Source of the DNA: Salinarimonas chemoclinalis
Lineage (GTDB): Bacteria > Pseudomonadota > Alphaproteobacteria > Rhizobiales > Beijerinckiaceae
Reading direction: 5' to 3'
Assembly (NCBI RefSeq): GCF_041514305.1
Contig: NZ_JBGMWH010000010.1
Coordinates: 70,510-134,509 of the forward strand
Length of the DNA: 64,000 nucleotides
Under the pieces are notes generated by a model that did no database searches, was not told where the DNA came from, and saw only the letters and a list, made by a program, of their open reading frames with translations. Position numbers and translations under genes: made by a program. Each line of letters opens with the position of its first letter. Positions within the stretch are counted from its first letter, which is position 1. Below are positions 40,856 through 50,032 of this stretch, piece by piece.

Positions 40856-41299
40856 ATGCTCGACGACATCTACAACGCGCGGATCCTGGAGCTGGCGGCG
40901 GACATCCCGCGGCTCGGCCGGCTTCCCGCGCCGCAGGCGAGCGCCACCGTGCGCTCCAGGCTCTGCGGGTCGACCGTGACGGTCGACCTCGTCGTCGCGG
41001 ACGGGCGCGTCGTGGACTTCGGCCACGAGGTGAAGGCCTGCGCGCTCGGCCAGGCGGCGTCCTCGATCATGGCGCGACACGTCGTCGGCGAGACGCCCGA
41101 TCGGCTGCGCGCGCTGCGCGAGGCGATGCGCGCGATGCTGAAGGAGGACGGCCCGCCTCCCGCCGGCGCCTGGGCCGATTGCGCCGTGCTGGAGCCCGTG
41201 CGCGCATTCAAGGCCCGCCACGCCTCGACGCTGCTCACCTTCGACGCCGTGGTGAAGGCGCTCGACGCGATCGAAGGCGAGAGCGCCGCGGTGGCGTGA
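40856..41299 (+). CDS. NifU/SufU-like Fe-S scaffold protein
   Basis: 147 residues. The three scaffold Cys are found: CGSTVTVDL, KACALGQAASS and ADCAVLEPV, with the Asp that precedes the second in FGHEVKACALG replaced by Glu. This family (often named iron-sulfur cluster assembly scaffold protein) is encoded apart from the suf operon here. It may serve as sulfur acceptor for SufS, which lacks a SufE in its operon. The ATG at 40856 follows a plain upstream region without a strong ribosome site. Confidence 0.92.
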   Translation: MLDDIYNARILELAADIPRLGRLPAPQASATVRSRLCGSTVTVDLVVADGRVVDFGHEVKACALGQAASSIMARHVVGETPDRLRALREAMRAMLKEDGPPPAGAWADCAVLEPVRAFKARHASTLLTFDAVVKALDAIEGESAAVA

Positions 41300-41335
41300 G
41301 CGCCGGGGCCGCGCCGGCGGGCCTCGTGCGGTTCC

Positions 41336-42094
41336 TCAGACCGCGTGCGCCCCCTCGAGCGCCGTGAACGCCCGCACCCACATGGCGCACACGCCCGAGC
41401 GGACGATGTCGTCGGCGTCGAACTCGACGATCGGCACCGGCAGGCCCTGCGCGCGAATCATGGCGATCACCTGCGCGAGGCCGGAGGTCTCCCTGAGGTC
41501 GCACTGCGAGACGTCGCCGTTGATCACCGCCGTGCAATCCTCGCCGAGCCGGGTGAGGAAGGTCTTCATCTCCTGGAGCGTGGCGTTCTGCGCCTCGTCG
41601 AGGAGCACGAACGTGTCCGACCAGGAGCGCCCGCGCATCACCTCGAAGGGCACCATCTCGATCTCGCCGTTCTTGAGCGCGATGTCGAAGGCCCCGCGCC
41701 CGATCCGCTCGCGGATGGTCTCGACGACCGGCGCGGCCCAGGGGGCGAACTTCTCCTCCAGCGAGCCGGGGAAGAAGCCGAGCGAGCGACCGGCGGGGAC
41801 GTTGGGGCGGGTGAGGACGATGCGGCCGATCCGCCTCCGGCGGTAGAGATCGGCGGCGTGGGCGGCGGCGATCCAGGTCTTGCCGGTGCCGGCGGGCCCC
41901 AGCACGATCGTCTGCGGGTTGGCCTGGAGGGCGGCGATGTAGGCCGCCTGGGTCGCGTTGAGGGGCTTGATGGGAGCGAGCGCCCGCTCGTGCTCGAACT
42001 TTCCGCTGGCGGGTCCTGCGTGGAGCTCGACGATCTCACCGGATTCGAAGGAGCGACGGGTGCGGCGCTTCTGCTTGTCGTAACGCTTGCTCAA
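41336..42094 (-). CDS. PhoH-like ATPase
   Basis: 252 residues. Walker A LGPAGTGKTWIA, Walker B LLDEAQNATLQEM and the Ser/Thr-rich sensor NGDVSQCDL are those of PhoH, an NTPase of the helicase-like P-loop class. A basic N-terminus (KRYDKQKRRTRR) suggests nucleic-acid contact. The start is a TTG at 42092-42094 with AAGGAGG 7 bases upstream; no ATG fits. The gene stands alone. Confidence 0.92.
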   Translation of the reverse strand: MSKRYDKQKRRTRRSFESGEIVELHAGPASGKFEHERALAPIKPLNATQAAYIAALQANPQTIVLGPAGTGKTWIAAAHAADLYRRRRIGRIVLTRPNVPAGRSLGFFPGSLEEKFAPWAAPVVETIRERIGRGAFDIALKNGEIEMVPFEVMRGRSWSDTFVLLDEAQNATLQEMKTFLTRLGEDCTAVINGDVSQCDLRETSGLAQVIAMIRAQGLPVPIVEFDADDIVRSGVCAMWVRAFTALEGAHAV

Positions 42095-42435
42095 CGGCCT
42101 GCCTCCTTGGCGGCGACGCGGGACCACCGCCCCGGGCGCCGCGTCGGAGCGTCCGGAACGTCTCGCGAGGAGTGGGTGGTGGCGGAAGGGAGCGGGTGCC
42201 GTCGAGAGCTGCGACGCCGAGGCGAGCCGAGGGGGTTCGGCGTCTGCCGTGATCGCTGAGGGGAAGGTCTGCGCGACGCTTCACACGATCCTCGTCGGTT
42301 CGAGGGCCTCGTCGATTCGAGAGACCCGCTCCGAAGTGCAAGGTGACCGATTCGTGTGACAGTTTAGTTCACGACGCCCCGGGGTGGCGAGTCCGTGCCG
42401 CGTGCGGTGCACATCCAGGGCCTCGGCCGGCGGCG
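42095..42435. other. non-coding stretch upstream of phoH
   Basis: About 340 bases between phoH and the stop of the dehydratase gene (both on the minus strand). I find no coding frame, terminator or clear operator. The middle has lower G+C (42290-42365) and may hold the phoH promoter. Confidence 0.45.
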
Positions 42436-43410
42436 TCACCCGGCGATCAGCGCCGCGAACCGCGCGAGATCGACGTTCCCGCCCGACACGATCACCCCGA
42501 CCCGCGCGCCAGCGAGATCCCCCGCCGCGAAGGCGGCCGCGGCGGCGAGGCAGCCGGTGGGCTCCACCACCTGCTTCATCCGCTCGGCGAAGAAGCGCAT
42601 CGTCTCGACGAGCGCCGCGTCCGGCACGGTCACCACGCCGGCGGCCTTCGCCTGCAGGATGGGGAACGTGTGCGCGCCCGCCGCCGTGGTCTGGGCGCCG
42701 TCGGCGATCGTCCGGGGGACCGGGATGGTGAGGATGTGGCCGGCCTCGAGCGAGCGGCGGATGTCGTCGCCCGCCTCCGGCTCGACACCGTAGACCGCGC
42801 AGCCCGGCGAGAGCGCCTCCGCCGCGAGGCAGGCGCCCGACGTGAGCCCGCCACCGCCGAGGCAGACGTAGATCCGGTCGAGCGGGCCCACCTCGTCGAG
42901 AAGCTCCTTCGTCGCGGTGCCCTGGCCGGCGATCACGTCGGGGTGGTCGAAGGGCGGGATCAGCGCGAGCCCGCGCTCGGCGGCGAGGCGGCGACCGATC
43001 GCCTCGCGATCCTCCGTGAAGCGGTCGTAGAGCATGACCTCGGCCCCGTAGCCCCGCGTCGCGGCGACCTTGATCGCGGGCGCGTCGGTCGGCATCACGA
43101 TCACGGTCGGCGCGCCCAGCAGCGCGCCCGCGCAGGCGATCGCCTGGGCGTGGTTGCCCGAGGAATAGGCGACGGCGCCCCGCGCCCGCGCATCCGCGTC
43201 GAGCGCCGCGATGGCGTTGTAGGCGCCGCGGAACTTGAAGGCGCCGGTGCGCTGGAGGCTCTCCATCTTGAAGAAGAGCCGCGCGCCCGTGCGCGCATCC
43301 GCCGTGCGCGAGGTCATCACCGGCGTGCGATGGGCCACGCCCGCGAGGCGCGCGGCGGCGGCCTCGACATCGGCGAAGGTGGGCAGGCGCAGTCCCGTCG
43401 TCTGGTCCAT
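42436..43410 (-). CDS. threonine/serine dehydratase-like PLP enzyme
   Basis: 324 residues. The PLP lysine is in GAFKFRGAYNA, SSGNHAQAIA binds the substrate carboxylate, and the glycine-rich CLGGGGLTSG binds the PLP phosphate. This is fold type II, threonine dehydratase or hydroxyaspartate/serine-type ammonia-lyase without the C-terminal regulatory ACT domain, hence catabolic. Its ATG overlaps the upstream enoyl-CoA hydratase stop in TGATG. Confidence 0.93.
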   Translation of the reverse strand: MDQTTGLRLPTFADVEAAAARLAGVAHRTPVMTSRTADARTGARLFFKMESLQRTGAFKFRGAYNAIAALDADARARGAVAYSSGNHAQAIACAGALLGAPTVIVMPTDAPAIKVAATRGYGAEVMLYDRFTEDREAIGRRLAAERGLALIPPFDHPDVIAGQGTATKELLDEVGPLDRIYVCLGGGGLTSGACLAAEALSPGCAVYGVEPEAGDDIRRSLEAGHILTIPVPRTIADGAQTTAAGAHTFPILQAKAAGVVTVPDAALVETMRFFAERMKQVVEPTGCLAAAAAFAAGDLAGARVGVIVSGGNVDLARFAALIAG

Positions 43411-44186
43411 CAGCGGTTCCCGAACTCCGCCTTGCGCTTCTCGACGAAGGCCTGCATGCCTTCCTTCTGGTCGGCGGTGGCGAACATGGCGTGGAAGACG
43501 CGCCGCTCGAAGCGGATGCCCTCGGCGAGCGTCGTCTCGTAGGCGCGGTTGACGCTCTCCTTCGTCATCAGCGCGATCGGCAGCGACATGTCGGCGATGG
43601 TCGCGGCCACCGTCAGCGCCTCGTCGAGGAGCCGGTCCACCGGCAGGACGCGCGATACGAGCCCGGCGCGCTCCGCCTCGGCGGCGTCCATCATGCGGCC
43701 GGTGAGGCACATCTCCATCGCCTTGGCCTTGCCGACGAAACGGGTGAGGCGCTGCGTGCCGCCGGCGCCGGGCATGACCCCGAGCTTGATCTCGGGCTGG
43801 CCGAACTTCGCGGTTTCCGACGCGAGGATGAAGTCGCACATCATGGCGAGCTCGCAGCCGCCGCCGAGCGCGAAGCCCGACACCGCGGCCACGATCGGCT
43901 TGCGCCGCGCGGCGACCTTGTCCCAGGCGGTGATGAAGTCGTCGAGATAGGTCTGCGGATAGGAGAGGCCGGACATCTCCTTGATGTCCGCCCCCGCTGC
44001 GAAGGCCTTCTCCGAGCCTGTGATCACGATGCAGCCGATGCCGGGGTCGCGCTCGTAGGCGTCGAGCGCCTCGTTCAGCTCCGCGATCAGCGTGGAGTTG
44101 AGCGCGTTGAGCGCTTGCGGCCGGTTCAGCGTGACGAGCCCGACCTTGCCGCGGGTCTCGGTGAGGATGGTCTCGTACTCGGGCAT
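43410..44186 (-). CDS. enoyl-CoA hydratase
   Basis: 258 residues, crotonase family. The oxyanion residues lie in FAAGADIKEM and GFALGGGCELAMMCD; the two catalytic Glu are in the PEIKLGVMPGAGGTQRL block, the usual hydratase pattern. It hydrates enoyl-CoA in beta-oxidation. The ATG has GGAGGCG upstream. It is followed directly by the dehydratase, forming a two-gene operon. Confidence 0.95.
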   Translation of the reverse strand: MPEYETILTETRGKVGLVTLNRPQALNALNSTLIAELNEALDAYERDPGIGCIVITGSEKAFAAGADIKEMSGLSYPQTYLDDFITAWDKVAARRKPIVAAVSGFALGGGCELAMMCDFILASETAKFGQPEIKLGVMPGAGGTQRLTRFVGKAKAMEMCLTGRMMDAAEAERAGLVSRVLPVDRLLDEALTVAATIADMSLPIALMTKESVNRAYETTLAEGIRFERRVFHAMFATADQKEGMQAFVEKRKAEFGNR

Positions 44187-44281
44187 GGCGTCGCCTCCTA
44201 ACCTTCTTAGCTACCACGGTTGCCGGGAGCCCCGAAAGCACCTAGAACGGGTTAGAAGCAGGGTCCCCGGGGGCTGAGTGC

Positions 44282-45208
44282 ATGAACATCGTTTCGGTCA
44301 TCAATTACAAGGGGGGCGTCGGCAAGACCTCCTTGACCGCGAATCTGGCCGCCGAACTCGCATGGCGGGGAAAGAGGGTCTTGGTGATCGACCTCGATCC
44401 GCAGGCGAGTCTGACGTTCTCGTTCATACGTCCGGACGAGTGGCAGGCTCGCTTCGAAGGGTCCGGAACGATCAAGGCATGGTTCGATTCGTTCGAGCGC
44501 GGCAACCCATTGCGTCTGGACACGCTGATACAAACTCCCGACAGGCTCCACGCCGCACTGCATGGGCGCGGTAGGTTCGACGTCATCTACTCGCATCTGG
44601 GTCTCATAAACGTCGATCTCGATCTCGCGACGAAGCTCTCCGGTGCAAATCTCAGCCAGGCGAAACGTAATTTTCTCACCATTCACCGGCGACTCGCAGA
44701 AGGGCTCGCCTCGTGCCCCGACCTTAGATACGACCTCGTGATGATCGACTGTCCACCCAATTTCAACATCGTCACCAAGACAGCGATCATCGCCAGCGAT
44801 TACCTGCTCGTGCCCACCCGCCCCGATGAGCTCTCCACGCTGGGTATTTCCTACCTCCTTCGCAGCGTGGGGAGTCTGATCAAGGACTACAACGAATACG
44901 CTTCCTTGGATGATGGAGACGTGCAGGCTACGATTGATCCCCGGGTCGTCGGCGTGGTGTTCACCATGATCCAGGAGTATGCGAATCGTCCGATCAGTGC
45001 ACAACGAACATATATCGCGAGCGTCGCTCGCTCGCCTGGTCTCGACGTATTCGAGAGCTATATCAAACGAAACGACACAATCTTCGCCAACGCCCCGCAA
45101 TATGGTGTACCGGTCGCGCTCCACAACTACTCGAACATGTCGCACCAAAGCGTCGTGGATGGTATAGAAAGCGTCGCAGACGAGTTCATGCGTCGGATCG
45201 GCCTCTGA
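44282..45208 (+). CDS. ParA-type ATPase of a two-gene islet
   Basis: 308 residues. The deviant Walker A is YKGGVGKTS (10-18), with the signature Lys, followed by VLVIDLDPQAS and Walker B LVMIDCPPNFNI. Similar ParA/Soj proteins move plasmids, chromosomes or other cargo on nucleoid DNA. No parB gene follows and no origin-linked genes are near, so it is not the chromosomal parA. Codon use is clearly less G+C-rich than in the flanking genes. The small next gene is probably its partner. Confidence 0.88.
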   Translation: MNIVSVINYKGGVGKTSLTANLAAELAWRGKRVLVIDLDPQASLTFSFIRPDEWQARFEGSGTIKAWFDSFERGNPLRLDTLIQTPDRLHAALHGRGRFDVIYSHLGLINVDLDLATKLSGANLSQAKRNFLTIHRRLAEGLASCPDLRYDLVMIDCPPNFNIVTKTAIIASDYLLVPTRPDELSTLGISYLLRSVGSLIKDYNEYASLDDGDVQATIDPRVVGVVFTMIQEYANRPISAQRTYIASVARSPGLDVFESYIKRNDTIFANAPQYGVPVALHNYSNMSHQSVVDGIESVADEFMRRIGL

Positions 45209-45219
45209 AGGAGACGAGC

Positions 45220-45603
45220 TTGGAACCGCAGACGAAGGAGCTACTACTCCGACGTGTCTCCGATCTCGCCGACACGCTGAGTGAGCAGGATGCCCGAGAC
45301 CTGCTGCGCGAACTCTCCCGCTGGAGCAGGCCGGTTCGGCAGCGGGTTCGCTCAGCTCGGTCAGAGCCGCGCGACGGGACAGCCCTGCAGACGATCTCTC
45401 GGGAACTCCTCGACGCGAGTTCACGCGAGGAGGGCTACAAGGTGCTCGAGGACAGCGATCTGTCCAAGGAGGAACTGCGCGAGCTGGCGCGGCTCAACGA
45501 TGTCTACGCTTCGACGGGTGATGGGGTCCACCAGCTCAAGGAGCGTCTCGTGGAATCCATCGTTGGAAGTCGCCTGAACAGTCGCGCAATCCGAGGTTAC
45601 TGA
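45220..45603 (+). CDS. partner protein of the ParA-type ATPase, SAP/Rho-N-like end
   Basis: 127 residues. The first half is helical and charged (LLLRRVSDLADTLSEQDARD). The C-terminal end, LSKEELRELARLNDV followed by KERLVESIVGSRLNSRAIRG, follows the helix-turn-helix pattern of SAP or Rho N-terminal domains, which bind nucleic acid; this is an inference. The start is TTG at 45220, with AAGGAG at 45208-45213 overlapping the parA stop region, so the two are co-translated. Confidence 0.75.
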   Translation: MEPQTKELLLRRVSDLADTLSEQDARDLLRELSRWSRPVRQRVRSARSEPRDGTALQTISRELLDASSREEGYKVLEDSDLSKEELRELARLNDVYASTGDGVHQLKERLVESIVGSRLNSRAIRGY

Positions 45604-45642
45604 TCGGTTCCGCGCAGAAGGCGCCGGCGCGGGTGCGCCCGA

Positions 45643-46245
45643 TCACGCCCAGGGGCGCCCGGCCATCTCCCGCTCGAACCGGTCGATCGCGGGCGCCTTC
45701 TCGAGCGTCAGCCCGATGTCGTCGAGGCCGTTCATCAGGCAGTGCTTGCGGAACGGATCGATGTCGAAGCGGATCACGCCGCCGTCGGGGCCGCGGATCT
45801 CCTGGGCCTCGAGGTCGACCGTGACGGTGGCGTTGGCGCCGCGCTCGGCGTCCTCGAACAGCGCCTCGAGTTCGCTCGGCGACACCACGATCGGCAGGAT
45901 GCCGTTCTTGAAGCAGTTGTTGTAGAAGATGTCCGCGAAGGACGTGGAGATGACGCAGCGGATGCCGTAGTCGAGCAGCGCCCAGGGCGCGTGCTCGCGC
46001 GAGGAGCCGCAGCCGAAATTGTCCCCCGCGACCAGGATCTGCGCCTTGCGATAGGCCGGCTGGTTGAGCACGAAGCCCGGGATCTCCTCGCCGTCCGGCG
46101 TGAACCGCATTTCCGCGAACAGCCCCCGGCCGAGCCCGGTGCGCGCGATCGTCTTGAGGTAGTTCTTCGGGATGATCATGTCGGTGTCGACGTTGATGAT
46201 CCGGAGCGGCGCGGCGACGCCGGTGAGAACCGTGAAGGGCTGCAT
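45643..46245 (-). CDS. leuD: 3-isopropylmalate dehydratase small subunit
   Basis: 200 residues. The swivelling domain shows VDTDMIIPKNYLKTI and GDNFGCGSSREHAPWAL, the substrate-binding block of the aconitase family. It works with LeuC in leucine biosynthesis; leuC is not in this window. The ATG at 46243-46245 gives the standard N-terminus. Confidence 0.97.
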   Translation of the reverse strand: MQPFTVLTGVAAPLRIINVDTDMIIPKNYLKTIARTGLGRGLFAEMRFTPDGEEIPGFVLNQPAYRKAQILVAGDNFGCGSSREHAPWALLDYGIRCVISTSFADIFYNNCFKNGILPIVVSPSELEALFEDAERGANATVTVDLEAQEIRGPDGGVIRFDIDPFRKHCLMNGLDDIGLTLEKAPAIDRFEREMAGRPWA

Positions 46246-46430
46246 GGGCTCGTGTCTTCGGCTCGTGTCTTCGTCGGGCGGTGAAGGCCTCGCGGGTTCT
46301 CTAGCAGCCGCCCGCCCCGAGGGGAAGCCTCGCCGGCCCATCGCGCCCGCGCGGCGTTGCAGCGGCCGGCCCGGGCGGCTATCTCCGCCGTCGCCGCATC
46401 GCGCGGCGCGAGACCCCGGGGAGGACCGCC

Positions 46431-46961
46431 GTGGAGAGCACCGCACGCCGCCCGATCGCCTACGCCATGTGCGGGCTCGCCTTCTCCGGCAAGTCGACGA
46501 TCGCCCGGCTGATCGCACGGGAGCTCGGGCTCGCCCTCGTCTCCCTCGACGCGATCAACGACGAGCGCGGCTTCGACGGCGGCAACGTCGTCGACGATTC
46601 CGAGTGGGAGCGCACGAGCCACATCGCCATGGGGCGTCTCGCCGAGCACCTCGCGGCGGGACGCTCGGCGATCGTCGACGACACCTTCGCCTTCCGCTTC
46701 CTGCGCGACCGCTGCGCGGCGGTGGCCGCGGCGCACGGCGCCGGTTTCCGAATCCTCCACGTCGAGACGCCGCTCGAGACCATCCAGGCCCGCCGGCGGG
46801 CCAACGACGCCACCCGCGAGCGGATGGGCCTCTCCGACACGGTCTTCGACGATCACGTCGCCCGCTTCCAGGGGCCGGAGCCCGACGAGCCGGTGATCCG
46901 GCTGGCGTCCCCGGAGGACCTCGCGCGGTTTCTCGAGGAAGCGAGCGCCGGCCCCGGCTGA
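46431..46961 (+). CDS. P-loop kinase-like ATPase
   Basis: 176 residues. Walker A is GLAFSGKST near residue 15, followed by an Asp in VSLDAIND and a lid with RRRANDATRERMG. It belongs to the AAA_33/zeta-toxin-like small kinases that phosphorylate small molecules; the substrate is unknown. The start is GTG at 46431, with GGGGAGGA 6 bases upstream. Confidence 0.87.
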   Translation: MESTARRPIAYAMCGLAFSGKSTIARLIARELGLALVSLDAINDERGFDGGNVVDDSEWERTSHIAMGRLAEHLAAGRSAIVDDTFAFRFLRDRCAAVAAAHGAGFRILHVETPLETIQARRRANDATRERMGLSDTVFDDHVARFQGPEPDEPVIRLASPEDLARFLEEASAGPG

Positions 46962-46965
46962 CCGG

Positions 46966-47682
46966 CTACTCCACGCACCCGAAGATGTCCCCCGAGCCGC
47001 GCTCGCGCGCCATCAGGTTCTCCGCCAGCCGCGCGTGCCCGCCCGACGGGCGGCCGGGATCGCGGCCGCGGGGGTTCGGGAGCGCGGTGGCGAGGAGCGC
47101 GGCCTCGCGGCGCGTGAGGTCGCCGGCGCTCTTGCCGAAATGGGCGCGCGCCGCAGCCTCGATGCCGAAGACGCCATCGCCCCATTCGGCGACGTTGAGG
47201 TAGATCTCGAGCGTGCGCCGCTTGCCCCAGACGAGGTCGAGCCAGAGCGCGAGCGGGATCTCGATCGCCTTGCGCACGTAGGAGCGCTGCGGCCACAGGA
47301 AGACGTTCTTGGCCGTCTGCATCGGGATGGTCGAGGCCCCGCGCTCGGCGCCGGCCTCGATCACGGCGAAGAGCGCGTCGAAATCGACGCCCGCGTGCCG
47401 GCAATAGAGCGAATCCTCGGACGCGATCACCATCCGTGGCACGTGCGGCGAGATCGCCTCGAGCGGCACGACCATCCGCGTCACCGGCTGCATCGTCGCC
47501 CAGCGGCCGAGCATCAGCGTCGAGACGGGGGTGATCGCCGCACCGACCAGCGTCAGCACGACGAGCGCGACGACGACGAGCGCGACCGCGCGCCAGGCGA
47601 GGCCGAGGACGCCGCCGACGAGACGGCGCAGGAGGCCGCGGCCCGGCGCGTCGGCGCGCGTCGTCTCCCCGCTGCGGCTCAT
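46966..47682 (-). CDS. mtgA: monofunctional biosynthetic peptidoglycan transglycosylase
   Basis: 238 residues. One membrane helix (about 22-50) precedes the GT51 domain with SEDSLYCRHAGVDFDAL, which carries the catalytic Glu, GASTIPMQTAKNVFLW, and RKAIEIPLALWLDLVWGKRRTLEIYLN. It polymerises lipid II in the periplasm. The ATG at 47680-47682 gives the short cytoplasmic end. Confidence 0.96.
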   Translation of the reverse strand: MSRSGETTRADAPGRGLLRRLVGGVLGLAWRAVALVVVALVVLTLVGAAITPVSTLMLGRWATMQPVTRMVVPLEAISPHVPRMVIASEDSLYCRHAGVDFDALFAVIEAGAERGASTIPMQTAKNVFLWPQRSYVRKAIEIPLALWLDLVWGKRRTLEIYLNVAEWGDGVFGIEAAARAHFGKSAGDLTRREAALLATALPNPRGRDPGRPSGGHARLAENLMARERGSGDIFGCVE

Positions 47683-47780
47683 GCTCGCGATCCTCGTCTG
47701 CGTGGAACCCGCCCCGTACTTGACCCGACCGCGCCGCTGCTGCAAGCCGGACGTGCCGTTTCCCGGAGGTTTCAGGGCCG

Positions 47781-48707
47781 ATGCCGCACACGCACACCCC
47801 GTTCGAGGCGCGGCTGCGCGCCGTGGCCGAGACCGTCGAGGGACGCCTCGCGGCGCTGCTCGACGACGCGCCGCGCGCCGGCGAGCCCGCCCGGCCCGAG
47901 CGGCTGATGGCGGCCATGCGCCACGCGGCGCTCGCCGGCGGCAAGCGGCTGCGACCCTTCCTCGCGGTGGAGGCGACGCGGCTCCTCGGCGGGCCGGAGG
48001 AGGCCGGCCTGCGCGCGGGGCTCGCGATCGAGCTGATCCACTGCTACTCCCTCGTCCACGACGACCTCCCGGCGATGGACGACGACGACCTGCGCCGCGG
48101 CAAGCCCACGGTGCACGTGGCCTTCGACGACGCGACCGCGATCCTGGCGGGCGACGCGCTGCTCACGCTGGCCTTCGAGGTCGCCACCGAGGACGGGCCG
48201 GACGCCCCGCCCGCGATCCGCGCCGCGCTGGCCGCCGCGATCGCCCGCGCGGCCGGGCTCGCGGGCATGGTCGGCGGGCAGATGCTCGACCTCGCCGCGG
48301 AGGGGCGCTGGGGTCCGCGCACGCCGGGCGAGGACGAGATCCGCCGGCTCCAGGCGATGAAGACCGGCGCGCTCCTCGCCGTCTCGGCGGAGGCCGGCGC
48401 CATCGCCGCCGGCGCGGCGCCGGAGCACCGCGCGCGGCTGCTCGCCTACGGGCGGGCGCTGGGCGCCGCCTTCCAGATCGCCGACGACATCCTCGACCGC
48501 GAGGCGACGGCCGAGGCGCTCGGCAAGGCGGTGGGCAAGGACGCGCAGCGCGGCAAGGGCACGCTCGTCGACGCGCTCGGGATGGACGCCGCCCGCGCGG
48601 AATGCGACCGGCTGGTGGCCGAGGCCGAGGCCGCGCTCGCGCCCTGGGGCGCAGGCGCGAGCGTGCTGATCGAGGCCGCGCGCTTCACGGCTGCGCGCAA
48701 GGCGTGA
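47781..48707 (+). CDS. ispA: polyprenyl synthetase (farnesyl diphosphate synthase type)
   Basis: 308 residues. The first Asp-rich motif is DDLPAMDDDDLRRGKPT, the second is ADDILD, and GGKRLRPFL binds diphosphate. The short chain length class is indicated by the position before the first motif, CYSLVHDDL, though geranylgeranyl product cannot be excluded. It is the prenyl donor for quinones and undecaprenyl phosphate. GGAGG precedes the ATG. Confidence 0.93.
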   Translation: MPHTHTPFEARLRAVAETVEGRLAALLDDAPRAGEPARPERLMAAMRHAALAGGKRLRPFLAVEATRLLGGPEEAGLRAGLAIELIHCYSLVHDDLPAMDDDDLRRGKPTVHVAFDDATAILAGDALLTLAFEVATEDGPDAPPAIRAALAAAIARAAGLAGMVGGQMLDLAAEGRWGPRTPGEDEIRRLQAMKTGALLAVSAEAGAIAAGAAPEHRARLLAYGRALGAAFQIADDILDREATAEALGKAVGKDAQRGKGTLVDALGMDAARAECDRLVAEAEAALAPWGAGASVLIEAARFTAARKA

Positions 48708-48747
48708 TCTCGGCGCGGGGCCGCGGCCGTCCGTCCGCTGCAGGCCA

Positions 48748-49968
48748 TCAGCGCTGCCCGGGGCGCAACTGGTAGAAGATGTGCCGGCCGATCGTGTCCG
48801 CATGGCGCAGGCGGCTCGCCCAGCGGGGGCGGACGTAGTCGGCGTGGTAGTGCGTCGCGTTGCCGACCGCGGCGAGGTAGGTCTCGCCCTCCAGGACCGC
48901 CGCCGCGATCCGCCGCGCACGGTCCCACGCCCCCGGCTCGGTGATGCGCAGGCTCTTGCCCTCGCAGGTGAAGGTGAATTGGCAGGCGAGGTGCCGGTGG
49001 CTGTTCTGGAAGACGACGCCGCAGATCGTGTTCGGGTAGAGGCTCGACTTGACGCGGTTGAGCACGACCTGCGCCACCGCCGCCTGTCCCTCCTCGGGCT
49101 CCGAGCGCGCCTCGAAATACACCGCCTGCTCGAGGCAGCGCCGCTCGCGCGCGAGCTTGGCGGGATCGACGAGATCGAGGAAGCGTGGCGCGCCGGCCAT
49201 GATCGCCGCCGGCAGCGAGACCGGGGCGGCGGCGACCTCGACGGGCGACCAGGTGCGCGCGGTCGGCGTCGACGAGGCGAGCGAGGCGGCGCGGGCGACG
49301 CCGGGCGTCGCGCCCTCGCGGGCCTGCGCCACGCCGCGGGCGAGGCCGCGGCCGGTCGATCCCTGCGCCGCCGCGGCGGGCGAGAGCGCGGCGGTCGCGA
49401 TCTCGGTCGCGGTCTCCTCCCGGCGCTCGAACACGCCGGCGGTGACGACGAGGATCGGCATCGCCTCGCCGTGCACGAGGCGCTCGGCCGGCAGGCGGGC
49501 CGCATCCGGCGCCAGCAGCGACGGGGACGACGCCCCGAGCGCGCGGCCGATGCGCCCGAGGGAGACCGGGACCGCGCCGGCGGCGTCGCCCTTGCCGGCG
49601 CGGTTCGGCCGCGCGGGGACGTCTCCGTCCGCGAGGGGCTTGTCCTCTCCCTGCGGCACCGCGACCGCGGTGCTCGGGGCGGCCGCGCGGATCCCGACGA
49701 GGCCCGGCTCGACGAAGCGGATGGCGCTCGCCTCGACCGCGAGCGAGAGACGCCCGGCGAGGTCGGGGGCCGCGGGGGGAACGAGACCATCGAAGGCGGC
49801 GAGACGCTCGGCCGGGCGCGGCGTCTCGATCGAGCGTCCGACCTCGATGTTGATCCCGGCGGTGGCGGTGAACGACACGAGCAGCCCGGCGCCGAGCGCC
49901 CAGGGGGCGGCGGTGGCGCAGACCCAGCGCATCCGGTCGATCTTGCGAGGGCGGCGGCGCAGGCGCAC
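48748..49968 (-). CDS. cell-wall hydrolase of the SleB type
   Basis: 406 residues. An N-terminal membrane segment (about 17-38) and a long Ala/Pro-rich linker lead to a C-terminal hydrolase_2 (PF07486-type) domain with ARSEPEEGQAAVAQVVLNRV, which carries the catalytic Glu, and ATHYHADYV. Such enzymes cleave peptidoglycan as transglycosylase-like hydrolases. The GTG at 49966-49968 has TGGAG 8 bases upstream. A CtrA-like site lies 65 bases before it. Confidence 0.88.
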   Translation of the reverse strand: MRLRRRPRKIDRMRWVCATAAPWALGAGLLVSFTATAGINIEVGRSIETPRPAERLAAFDGLVPPAAPDLAGRLSLAVEASAIRFVEPGLVGIRAAAPSTAVAVPQGEDKPLADGDVPARPNRAGKGDAAGAVPVSLGRIGRALGASSPSLLAPDAARLPAERLVHGEAMPILVVTAGVFERREETATEIATAALSPAAAAQGSTGRGLARGVAQAREGATPGVARAASLASSTPTARTWSPVEVAAAPVSLPAAIMAGAPRFLDLVDPAKLARERRCLEQAVYFEARSEPEEGQAAVAQVVLNRVKSSLYPNTICGVVFQNSHRHLACQFTFTCEGKSLRITEPGAWDRARRIAAAVLEGETYLAAVGNATHYHADYVRPRWASRLRHADTIGRHIFYQLRPGQR

Positions 49969-50032
49969 GATGACTACTCCACGAACGGCCGGCGAGCCGC
50001 CCGCCGGCATCGAGGAGAATCGCGCGATCGAG

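Noticed and set aside
42290..42365. Lower-GC stretch with GGTTCGAGG considered as a tRNA
   Set aside because: No acceptor stem or anticodon arm can be drawn around it.
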